From NCBI GenBank assembly GCA_022453515.1, contig JAJNNY010000112.1, positions 1 through 57,347 of the forward strand: a stretch of DNA of 57,347 nt, in the 5' to 3' direction. The stretch comes from Astrocystis sublimbata. Lineage: Eukaryota; Ascomycota; Sordariomycetes; Xylariales; Xylariaceae. How positions within the stretch are numbered: the first letter of the stretch is position 1; each line of letters begins with the position of its first letter. A model generated the notes under the pieces. The model was given only the letters and a program-made list of their open reading frames with translations. It did no database searches and was not told where the DNA came from. Made by a program: the position numbers and the translations under genes. This document shows, piece by piece, positions 20,665 to 32,390 of the stretch.

Positions 20665-23049
20665 ATGTTCTCGGAATGTAAGTCGTCACTGCGAGCCGCT
20701 TCCGTCATGCTGAATCAAGTATTGGCCCAAGTCTCCTTGCCACCTCAACGCTCACAAGTCTAACCGCTAACCGGTCTAGATGCCTCGCGCTTTCTTTCAC
20801 AGTCGCAGTCTCGCATCTCCAGCTTTGGAGCGCCGGCCGACACCAACGAGCCTTCCGGTCGACAGCCTTCTGATGCACCTTCGAGAGCTGCGAGACAGCC
20901 AGCTCGCTTCTCCTACCAGTCACAGTCACGCCTCGGAAATCCATACCAGCCATCCCAGTCCAGGTTCGGAGGGTTCGCCTCCCGCTACCATACGGCCCCC
21001 GATGCACCGCTATTTCATAGCGCCGTGAACGAGTATCGAGACGACGATGAGGAGGACGTCAGGGAGGCTGCTGATTTCCATGCCCTGCAACAGTCACGTC
21101 GTGTGTTTGTCTCGAGCCGCTTGGAGGACAGCTCTGCTTCCGAGAATGACGCAAGTCGGGCATCCCTAGACCAGAGTGGAGAACGCGACAGCAGGCTGTA
21201 CGAAGACCGGGATCGTCCGATGGGTATAAAGAGTAGCTGGAACGGGGACTCGAGCTTCAAAGGTCGACAATCCACACGTAGGTCGAGGGAAGAGCCGCCG
21301 ACGGCCGCAGTGCAGATACGCACACGACAAAGCTCGGACAGCGACGAGGGCGGCAGGATGGTGGACGTCGGGCTGGAGTCGACGGTCATGGACAACTCGG
21401 TACCGGAGGACCTCCTCATGGAGGCCCCGATAGATTCGTCACCACCCGCTTTTCAACAGTTCAAATCCGTAAAAGGCAGCTCCAAGGGCGTGGCAAGCAA
21501 AGCGCACTCGAATTTTCAGCGTGACAGCCGTCTCATGCGTCAAGCTATTGCCGAGGAAGATGAGGACGATGACGAGCAGGAAACCGAGCAACCTGGAAAC
21601 ATCCCGGCTCCTCCACAGCCGCAGATGTACGGTGAGATTTTTGTACACGACCAGTTCTTCGCTTGGCTGTACCTGATTGCTATTGCGTCGCTCATTGCAA
21701 CATTCATACTGGTATGGCTGCATACTTCGCCACCCGCCGGAAAGATAGGCGACACCATCTACACAACACTCAACTCGTCGTTCTACCTGTTGGCCGTCGA
21801 TACACTCGTCTCGGTCGTGGTTGCGCTGCTCTGGATGGCAGCACTTAGATCGTTCATGCAACCCCTGGTCTTGCTGATACTCTTTGGTGTCCCAATAGTC
21901 CTGTTCTCGTTTTCACTGTACCCCATGATCTCTAGTTTCCAAGGACCGGATCATGGATCACGTCTACAGGATATCGTTATGAGGTATACTGCTATCATAC
22001 CTGGAGTCTTCTCAATAGTATGGGTATGGCTCTTGTACAAAGGGCGGCACGAGGTTCACAGGGCCGTCGATATGTTAGAATTCTCCAGCCGTATCCTGGC
22101 CGCGAATCCCGCGCTCGTGTTGCTCGGCTTCGGCGCGCTCGGTTTCGTCGTGGGCTGGACCTGGATATGGCTATGGATGTTCACTCGCGTCTTCCTAGGA
22201 GGCTATTTCTCGACAAAGTTGTCGGCGTTTGTGATTGGTACAGCAACATGGTGGCTTGCCATCTTCTTCTTCCTCATGTACGTCTGGACGCTCTCCGTCT
22301 TGAGTGGGGTTGTCCGTGCCACAACCGGAGGAACAGTGTCCAACTGGTACTTCCACCGCAACCTTCAGACGCCTACGTCGTCGAACGACATTGTCAAGGC
22401 CGCCTTGGGTCACTCTACAACGACGGTCTTTGGCACTATTTGCGCCTCGACTCTGCTCTCACTAGCCGTCCGGCTCCCCATCTTGATCCTCCCTCGTCGT
22501 ATTTCTGGTATCTTTGAATTCATAGGGTGGAAGCTTGCACCGAGGCCAGTCACAGTCTTAACCAACCCCTTGGCCGTGACTTTTGCCTCGGTTCATTCCC
22601 TGCCACTGATGGAATCAGCGTCGCAACTCGGCAGGATCCAGTTCTTGGCGACGGGTCCCACCACTACGCTCACGCCGAGCGCCTTCTCACGACGAAACCA
22701 GTCTGCCTCTTTGGTTCCATACCGCATGGCCAAACTACTACTGCACGCCGCACGTTTCGTGATGGCGATTGCCTTGGGATTCGCGGCTTGGGTGATGACA
22801 GCCCGCCAATTGCGAATTCAAGAGCCAGACAACACGAGCATAAGGGGCAGCGCGTACGCGTACGTCGTGGGCATCATTGCCTGTGCCATAGGATGGGCGG
22901 TGCTGGGAGCCATGGAGGGCATCATTTCGGGGATTCTCGATGCTGTTCTCATCTGCTACGCAAGTGAGAGGAGGCTTGAGCGTGCCACTTACTGCATCGA
23001 GGCTGCCAAGTTATTCGAGGATAGAAACCACGAAAGGGATATGGTCTGA
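20665..23049 (+). CDS. CTL/Pns1-family choline transporter-like protein (left copy)
   Basis: The family (Choline_transpo) comprises polytopic membrane proteins; yeast Pns1 is a member of unclear function and animal CTLs transport choline. Exons 20,665-20,677 and 20,780-23,049 give 760 residues. I chose the start because ATG at 20,665 opens a 13-nt first exon (MFSE) followed by a clean GTAAGT donor, and joins to YASRFLSQSQSRISSFG, a typical beginning in fungi. The first 290 residues are hydrophilic, rich in Ser, Arg and Gln, and contain an acidic EEDEDDDEQE run. About ten hydrophobic helices follow. Conserved-looking features in the second half are WTWIWLWMFTRVF, VVRATTGGTVSNWYF, and the LGHSTTTVFGTICASTLL segment typical of the CTL core. 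The last 50 residues include AVLICYASERRLE and a charged tail. A second identical copy lies in the right arm. Confidence 0.88.
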
Positions 23050-24973
23050 GATGCACGGTATTTTGGTCTTTCTGTTTAGATGTCGTCTGTGGTTACCAAG
23101 CATGTCACGGAGCCAGTCCTGGTCCAAGGTGTACGGCGCTTTCCCCCTTGAGCTTGCTGACCAAATGGGTGGTATGAGCTAGTGTTCTTTATTGAGTTTT
23201 GGAAATGAAATGATTTCTATTGTAGACCAGTTTGTTACCGTTTCTCACTACGTAGGGGATATCTCTGTACAATCATCGAAGCGCAAAGTCAGGGGCTTTT
23301 ATGAACTCCATGTAGCAGGTGCACACACACCCCGTTACTTGGAGATATAAATATAACTCTATAGCGACACGAGCGGGCCGGATCGATGGGGTTCCTACCC
23401 CTCGACCAGCGTAAGAGGCGACATACAAGTCCGAGTTTTCGGCTTCTTGCCTAGAGCCCCATTACCAGGGATGTTCAAGCTGAAGGTGGGTGCAGCAAGG
23501 GTGATATAACATCTTTACATGTCAGTGGGAAGTTTGATTGATAGGTATGTTGGCATTCCCTAGTTGGGGATTTGGTGTTCGCTTTGGCCAGGTGTAGGGC
23601 ATTAAATTCAAATTCATGATAATCGTCTGGTCAAGTCACAATGACGGGGGCTCACTATTTGCCGCAGCGGAAAGGAGTCGTTCCGATTCTGCAACACAGT
23701 AGAAACAGTTGGTGAAAGTGGCGAAAAATCCAAATTGCAGCCTACTTCCATTAACCAAAAAGCAGCCAAGCGAGGTCATGGTTGTTGTCCGGCGAGACCC
23801 CGAACCCCGAGCAGGAAGGAGCCCGGGTCTCAGCCACGGCAGCGTTGACAATGACCACGTGGCGGCACCGGCTGTCTTGAGGTCCCGGGGGGCTCGGTCT
23901 CATAACTCATGTGGCAATTCCCATCTCGCGAGCCGGGCCAGAGCCTGAACCTTTTAATGACATACTGGATAGTAGTGGTTTTTGTTCTTCTTTTTTGCGT
24001 GGCCTAGCCATACCGATGTGTGAGGATGTTGTTGTACATCTTGAAGCTGAATAGGTATATACGGTTGGTAGGCATCAATCATGCATCTCGGTAATTTGTA
24101 TTTGTGTTTGTATAGTGCCAACTCAAGGGGCCGCGGAACAGGACATAGGAGGCCTCACATGCGCCATAACACCCCAAATGGCAGGTTCGGTGGACCTGGG
24201 GCAATGGTAGCTCGGCGGGCCGCGAAACCAATGCGTTGCGAACTGCTGCCAGCAGTTTCCGATTGAGGGGATTGGGGGGCAAAGCACTGCCTCGACTGCC
24301 CCAGCCTTCAACATTTGATGATTGAGCGAGCACCTGGTCTGCCAGTCAATTAGGTACCTAGGTACGTACTGGGCACAGAGGCTGTGCTGGTCGGCTGGTG
24401 TGTACTTACGTGGTGCCTGTTTCCCCCCCGCAATGGCTTCGAACGTCAGCTGGCACTTACAACAACTCCCTTCCTTTATCTTCCATATCCCTCCCTCTCT
24501 CCGTGGGGTCTTTAGTCTAAACACCTCGATTCCTATATCCGTTCATCGTCTTCACCTAGAATCGCCATTCTCACCTCTGTCTTATCCCGAGGTGTATACT
24601 TGACTGTCGAGTGAGAAAAGGATTCTGCACTTACACGCCCCAAGGATCCGTTCATTGGCTTGGTATTTGTAGCGCAGCCTCGGCAGCGTGCTAGTACCTA
24701 CAGCTCGTCCCCGAACGCCCCCCGACGACCCCTCCTCCTCCCCCCTGCCTGCGCTACCGTACATCTGGAGCGATCGGGACAGTACTCGGGACCCCAAACG
24801 TCACCAACTTGGTCGGCTTGGTCCATTCCACACATAAACACCCCACTGCTTGACTTACACGCATCGTTGCTTGCTCTCGTCCTACGGTCTATCTACCTAC
24901 TAAAAGAGCAAAGAGCACACGGCAGCAAGGCCTACCAACAACGTCAACGCCAACACACATCAACAACACACGC
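23050..24973. other. intergenic between CTL-like and WW-domain genes
   Basis: No gene recognised. A CCTAGGTA cluster lies near 24,352-24,366. The last 500 bp is C-rich and poor in ATG, and reads as the promoter and 5' leader of the WW-domain gene. Confidence 0.5.
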
Positions 24974-26015
24974 ATGGCAGATCACGGCCCGCCCCCTCAA
25001 GTCCCAGAGGGCTGGGTGGCACGGTGGAACGCCGAGTACAAAGAATGGTAAGCTTGCCAGCGCCGCACTCTCGCATCGACAGACCAGGGAAAACACAGTC
25101 GTATAGCCAGGGCAGCAGTCTAACCTATGCAATCGCTCCTATAGGTTCTACGTCAACACATTCACAAAGGTGTCGCAGTGGGACAAGCCCACCGCCCCAG
25201 CCGAGGATCCCTACGCCTCACCCGCCCCAGCCGGCCCACCGCCTGGCTACACCCCGGGCTCGGGATCGCATAAATCTAGCGACAGCAAGAACCCCTTCGA
25301 TCGAGACAGGGGCTCTTCCGGAGGCGCTGCAGCTTCTTATCACAACCAGAGCAATGCCGAAGATGCCGATGCCCGTCTGGCCCGCCAGCTCCAGGAGGAG
25401 GAGAATGCGCGCGCTCGCAGCGCCGCCGGTTCGTCGGACCCCGTGAACCGCGGCTCCGGCTCCTCGCCCTTCCCTGACCAACTGCCACCGCGCGGCTCCA
25501 GCGGCGCTGGCGACAAGTCAAGAGGCCTGATAGGAAAGTTGTTCAGCAGCGGCAAGAACAAGTTGGACTCACAAGGCAACCACGGCGGAGGATATCCCGG
25601 TCAGGGATACGGCGGCCAAGGCGGCTATAACCAGCAACCCCCGCAGCAGGGATACTACGGCGGCGGTGGTCCACCAGGGCAATACGGAGGTGGCTACGGA
25701 CAACCTGGTTATGGACCACCACCCGGACAGTACGGCGGCGGCGGATACGGCGGCGGATACGGACAACCTGGTTATGGACCACCACCCGGACAGTACGGTG
25801 GCGGCTATGGAGGTGGCTACCAGCAACAACCCCAGGGAAGGTCCGGCGGCGGTGGTCTGGGTATGGCCGGTGGCGCAGCTCTCGGTCTCGGTGCCGGTGT
25901 CCTCGGTGGCGCCTTGATTGCCGATTCCATTAACGATCACGAGCAAGAGGCCTACGCAGATGGCTACAACGATGGCCAGGATGGTGGTGACTTTGATGGC
26001 GGCGGCGATTTTTAA
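24974..26015 (+). CDS. WW-domain, Gly/Tyr/Gln-rich low-complexity protein (left copy)
   Basis: Exons 24,974-25,047 and 25,145-26,015 encode 314 residues. The intron splits the Trp-25 codon inside the WW domain. The WW domain spans residues 11-41 with both signature tryptophans (W14, W37), the aromatic pair F26-Y27 and P40, so binding of proline-rich ligands is expected. Then come a Pro/Ala-rich linker, a charged helix (ADARLARQLQEEENARAR), a basic GLIGKLFSSGKNK patch, and about 80 residues of Gly/Tyr/Gln/Pro low complexity with a 21-residue repeat. A short hydrophobic Gly/Ala stretch (GGAALGLGAGVLGGALIADS) and an acidic tail ending in DGGGDF close the protein. Proteins of this layout recur in filamentous fungi, but I know of no established function. 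The Gly-rich part looks prone to phase separation, which is inference. Confidence 0.88.
25695..25798 (+). repeat. 63-bp-period internal repeat in the WW-domain gene
   Basis: A 41-nt run is repeated exactly at 25,695-25,735 and 25,758-25,798 (period 63 nt, 21 codons). It encodes two YGQPGYGPPPGQYGG units. The same repeat is mirrored in the right arm near 50,925-51,028. Confidence 0.85.
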
Positions 26016-27157
26016 TAAGACACACAATGAGATCTCTCCGAGACTACCATGGAAAGAACTTACTACTGATGAGCTTTACGGAATACTTTCGCGTCACGAT
26101 TGCTGCTTCTTTTTTCACGCAGATCCGTTCAAAACGCGGCCAGGTCCAGTGCTAAAATCCGACGACGATGCTAGCGTTACCTATACCTAAAAGTCCTACA
26201 AGGAATCCATGTTTGGACTGTGCGACCTGACAGCTGCTTGCGCCTGTGTTTTTGAAGAACGTGAGAGGCGATGGGCTACAAATAATGGATTGTTGGATTG
26301 TTGATTTATGTATCCATTCAGAAACATTGGGAAGGGTCTACGCGTACTTAGGCACCATCGTACCTACATCCTAGGTAGGCTGTTGCTGGTACTTGTAGTT
26401 GCCAGCAGGTCAAATGCTCCTTAAAACGAATCAAAAACATGCACAATATACCGTATATGAAAGGTAATTTATTTTGTACACAAGTGAATATGGCCAACTG
26501 TGTTTGTTCAAGGAGTGTTTTCTCCTTCCATTTTGGCATGTGATTATTGCAATGAGGATGATGCTCTGGTTGCATGAGTTGCTTAATCACAACGTTTAGT
26601 TTGCATTGGCTGCATCCTTTTACACTGCGAAGTAAGATTCTCTGGTTTGAGATTCCGCTAAACTTCACAATTGCTTCGTGGAGCACTAGATAGGCATTTC
26701 TATTGACCTGGGCATGGCATCTTAAGCCTAAAGGGCGAAATGCCAGAGAAGCCCGCATGGGATGTATTTTACCGTCCCTGGTTGCGTTTGCTCCAGAGTG
26801 ATTCTTAGTTGCGTGATGACAGGCAAGGATGGCTGAATGAAAACTGCCATGCGAATCTTGGCTATAGATGTCAATATATATATATAACCTTACCGGAGTA
26901 TATACGACTGCGTTGCACATTTCACATCACCAACAATCGCCTCGTCAGGTTGGAAGAGCAAACGGTCGATCAGCAATTTAATGGCCACTCCCATTTCACT
27001 CATGGATAGAGGGTAGAATAGGTCAAGAACAAGAAAAGAAGGTTTCGCCGGCGGGTACGCTTGTGCTTTCAGGGGTACAATAACGATACAGCATTGCTTC
27101 CTATGACTTAGTAATTATAGTATACGCGACGTCGTAACCAACTGCATGTGCGCGTGC
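26016..27157. other. intergenic, convergent 3' flanks of WW and EMC7 genes
   Basis: The only sizeable open frame is on the minus strand at 26,348-26,920 (190 codons, ATG start). Its product is rich in His, Cys and Ile, with no recognisable domain. It lies in the converging 3' flanks of two good genes, so it is more likely chance or an antisense transcript than a protein gene. AT content is higher than in neighbouring coding DNA. Confidence 0.45.
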
Positions 27158-28229
27158 CTAGTTCTTCTTACCACCCTTCTTGCCGCCATTCCGGGGACCT
27201 GACTCTGCCGACTCCTCCTTGGCGCCGCTCCCCTGTCCGGCCAGGAAGCCGGCCATGTCGAAGTTGCCCATCGGATTGGCGCCCGGCTGCGGTCCGCCCA
27301 TGAGGCTGTTCATCGGGTTCTTCTTGGACTGCTCCTCGAACTCGGCGCGGGTTTCGGGGTCCACTGTTGAAAAAAAAGAGGGGAGGTGTCAGTTAGTGAT
27401 GTAATTAATACATAGTCCGGATTGATACTCATATCAGGCGGGAGGGGGCGGAGGGGGAAAGAGAGAGGGGGAAACGCACTGTTCTCCATTAGCTTGGGCA
27501 TGCCGACGAAGAGGGCCAAGCTGACAAGGCCCATGAGGATCATGGGGTTCTTGAGGATGCTCAGGATATTGACTGCGAGGTAGAACATGGGCATATATTA
27601 GCTAGCGTCGTTTACTTATCATCTTCTCATTCGCGATCAACGAGCAAGTGCTCAAGCGTATGAGCCGAGTTGGGCGCCCAGCCCCGAGGCAGGCAGGCAG
27701 GCAGGCTACGAATTAACTCACAGGCACCGCGTTCCGTGTAGAAGACCTTGTGGCCGAGAGCTTTGACAGGGAAAGCCCCGCCTTCGGCGACCGGCCGCAA
27801 CTCCTCGCCCTTGTTGTCCCAATCATTTCCGCGGTACGTCTCCCAGACCCGCAGGCTGACGTCTTCTGTATGGGCATGAAGGGTCTTGGCCTCGCCGGCA
27901 GCAGCGCCGGCTGTCACGGGGATCACGTCGAGGCGCAGCGGCGCAAAGCCGTGGGTGGCGCAGAACACGTCGGCGAGGTAGGACCCGGGGGTGACGTTGC
28001 GGAAGACGAAGGTGTTGTCGACGGTCAGGGGCGCCGCGTACGAGGCGCCGAGGGCGGTCAGGGTGGCGTGGGTGGAAGGCGGCAGGACGGCCGGGTTCGG
28101 GATCTGCGGCGACGGCGGGATGGTAAAGGTCACCGTTGTTGTTGTTGTTGTTGCGGCGACTGGTGAGAGGAGGAGAGACAAGGCCTGGAGGCCGAGGGCC
28201 AGGGGTATCGTCGGGATTGGGAAAAGCAT
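27158..28229 (-). CDS. emc7: ER membrane protein complex subunit 7, EMC7 (left copy)
   Basis: EMC7 is a single-pass subunit of the ER membrane protein complex, an insertase for tail-anchored and multi-pass proteins; its lumenal beta-sandwich is the family mark. Exons 27,722-28,229, 27,480-27,572 and 27,158-27,363 give 268 residues. A signal peptide is clear (residues 1-26, hydrophobic, ending PVAA). The beta-sandwich follows, with an FRNVTPGSYLADV block and FAPLRLDV. A membrane helix runs through NPMILMGLVSLALFVGMPKL around residues 178-197. The cytosolic tail carries NPMNSLMGG, a Gly-rich segment and a Lys/Gly-rich end (GGKKGGKKN). The asparagine in FRNVT is a possible N-glycosylation site. 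The ATG at 28,229 is the only one giving a signal peptide. The last intron is near the minimum confident length but has good donor and acceptor sites. Confidence 0.9.
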
Positions 28230-28912
28230 CTTGCACCAACCACTTCTTCTGGTGTCCGAAGCGCACGGCGGAGAAGTGTCGAGGGGGGAGATCCAAGATC
28301 AGGGGGTATCTCGAACTGGTGATGCTCGATGCTGTTCACACAAATGGTGAGGCGGTGTTGGTGTAAGGTTGTCTGCGCATATATGTAGCTACCTGCTTAG
28401 CAGCTCTAGCCAATGGCTCCCGGTCTCACATCATACAGTGCATCTTCCCTCTTATCGCACTCAGTAAATAGGTAATATTGTGGTCCTGGAGGGGCACGCA
28501 TCAGCAGGAGCATAGGTAGGTAGGTACCTAAGTAGGCACCTCTTTCCAACTCGGAACCTGGACGATATAGTAGGAACTCTTTTAAACACAGGACCTCTGC
28601 TTTCAATTTCATTATTTTGTTATTATTGCCTTTGCGCTGACTGCACTGGTCGAATGACCCAGTTCGTAAAAGCCCTCATACATGGAACTTGCCAGCGTCG
28701 GTGATGGGCAGCAGGCCTCCAAATGTACTAGTATCTATCTACCCAAGTACTCGGTAGGGTAGGGAGCGGTTGAGTTGAACTGAACAATGTGCTGCTGATA
28801 TTGCAGACTTCCATACCTTATCTTCCTTCCCTGACGAGCATATCTCAAAATACCTGCATCGATTCATCCATCTCTAGCTTAGTCCGACAACTCCACCCAC
28901 AAAACTTCACTT
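28230..28912. other. intergenic between EMC7 and O-acetylhomoserine sulfhydrylase
   Basis: This holds the EMC7 promoter and the 3' flank of the tandem upstream gene. A GTAGGTAGGTACCT cluster lies at about 28,515-28,531. No gene seen. Confidence 0.5.
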
Positions 28913-30501
<1,589 letters not shown>

Positions 30502-31549
30502 TGTGTTCAAGGTCTATATAAAGCACAAGTGGATGGAATATCAAATTGAGTATATTCAACGGAGGACGAACACGCGGGGAATTGCGCAACGCAGGACAGA
30601 TGCATCTACATTGAAGGTCACGTCCCAATTACCTTAGTACAGCTGCTTGGGCGAGTCAGGTCTTGCCCTTTTTCCTCTTCCCGCCTCCCCAGGAGCAGAA
30701 CACTTCGCAGCGCGTGCAGCTCTCCTTTGTTAGACAGAAGGGTCTACCTTACCTGATTGCTTCCGACACCGCGCCCTGATTTGGCGTCATCGTGGGGTAG
30801 ACACCCCGATAGGTCGACACCTTTACCTTATTCGCGGCGCGGAGGTTCAGCTTGGCGGGGTCGCGAGCACGCCATCGACGCCATGTCTTCGGTCTGGGAA
30901 TACGATCTCAATCGGTGGGGTCATGTCTCAGGAGATCTCACCCAGCCATGCGTAGGATTGCACATGGCGCGCGGGGTAAACGAAAGCAACGCATACTAAT
31001 CAATGACACCCGGCATGGCGCCATCCCCTTTACAAAACCACTAGGTTGGACGGGTCTGACGGATCTCTGCGACGGGTCTCTGCCGGCCGGCTGGCCGGGG
31101 CCTCACACCCATCCAGTTAGTCTGAGGATTGAGGATATATCCAGGTTCATCTATTTTTTTCTTTATTAGAATGTAAATGAATCTCTTTGTAATGCTCGCA
31201 TTCGAAGAGTAGATGAGCAAGTTACATTCCATATGATATCAATCCTTTCCGGCCCATAATGTCCCTCCTCAAACCAAAGGTATAAATCCTGAACTCCCGT
31301 CATATCTTCATCACTAGTCGAATTGTTATTATGTCCATATGTCGTCTAGACAAAGCTGCCATACTCGTGGTCATCACTTGTCTTAGTATATAGTCTTTTT
31401 ATGGCGCCAGCGTGATACACCACTAGACTTATAATCAGTGGTCACGCCCATATCATCCCCATTCGTCGTCCCCTGAGGCGGTAGCGCTCGGTATGGTGAC
31501 AGTGGAATGTCCGTGTAACAAGGAGTGACAGCAGCGAGTTTGGAAGCAC
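30502..31549. other. promoter region of the sulfhydrylase and 3' flank of the MARVEL-like gene
   Basis: This contains the CYS3-type site and a second near-match (ATGGCGCCAG at about 31,400). At 31,140-31,260, minus strand, a faint HLLFECEHY reading recalls the C-terminal motif of LINE ORF2. It may be a tiny relic or chance. No gene seen. Confidence 0.45.
31015..31024. promoter_or_regulatory. CYS3/MetR-type sulfur regulator site (left copy)
   Basis: The 10-bp perfect palindrome ATGGCGCCAT fits the consensus ATGRYRYCAT known for Neurospora CYS3 and Aspergillus MetR bZIP regulators. It stands 514 bp upstream of the O-acetylhomoserine sulfhydrylase start, a classical target of sulfur-limitation control. 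Chance occurrence of one site in a few kb is possible. Confidence 0.5.
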
Positions 31550-32390
31550 CTAAGGGGCTGGAGCCTCCTTCATCGGCGACACCCCTAAAGGGGTCTTCGT
31601 CTTGTCTTGACGGCGGAAGGCTCCTTTCTGGAAGAGGTCTTTGACCGCCAAGGCAGCCGAGGCAATCCAAAGGATGAATTGGATGATTCCGAACTGCGTG
31701 CATTAAAACATGTCAGTCGTGATTCTCAACCTCCATATGGCAGAAAATGCTAGATCAAGCGGCACAATGGGACCAAAGTATCTGGCACTGCAGATCTTGA
31801 TACATACCGCCACGTCTGCCCGAGCGGCACCGCAAACGCTTCCGCGGCAGAACAGCAGCCCGCTCATGTAGGTCGCTAGGGAAACGAAGCCCGCGAGATA
31901 GAATAAGGCGTTTCCGAACTCGAGAGAAAGCGCCGCATAGGGGTGGAAGACTGGATAGGGGGTTAGCCTCTCTAGTTGGATCACGTGTTCGGCATCACGC
32001 CAGTGAGGACACATACATCGAGGAGCGAATCTTGGGAAACCTTCAAGAACTCCGATGGAAAGAATGGTGAATAAGGAGACGAAGAGGAGCCAACCGATTG
32101 GAGGCGGCGGGATGCTCATAGTATCAACATTATACCATTTGGTCACTTTTGTGAGAATTATCATGTCAGCTTCGCGAACTGGTCATCTGCTGTTGCTTTC
32201 GGATATCAGATATTCTTTTGCCCATCTACATACCATAGGCTGTAAGTCCAAGCACTACGAATGCTGCAGTAGCTTGGGCGACCCTGAGTGCCAAGGTTGC
32301 GGTTTTGGAGGTTTGCATGTTGTCGTGAGACTGTGGAAGTCGAGGCATGCGGTGTGGAAAGCGAGTGTCTTTGTGAGTGTTGGTAGTCAT
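31550..32390 (-). CDS. MARVEL-like four-helix membrane protein (left copy)
   Basis: Exons 32,234-32,390, 32,017-32,145, 31,808-31,950 and 31,550-31,693 give 190 residues, the usual size of small fungal MARVEL-domain proteins. Four hydrophobic segments lie at about residues 33-52, 67-86, 103-126 and 144-164. The first two are joined by a short Pro-rich loop (NVDTMSIPPPPIGW). The third carries LEFGNALFYLAGF with a following CRG..CGAARADVAFG motif, a pattern typical of this family; the two cysteines suggest a lumenal or extracellular disulfide. The C-terminus is short, basic and Pro-containing. MARVEL proteins act at membrane domains and in vesicle trafficking, but the particular job here is unknown. 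The introns all use GTATGT-like donors. The gene is tandem with and downstream-facing toward the sulfhydrylase gene. Confidence 0.82.

Noticed and set aside
26348..26920. 190-codon ATG-started minus-strand frame (and its mirror at 49,803-50,375)
   Set aside because: No domain, odd composition and position in converging 3' flanks; not supported as a gene without transcript data.
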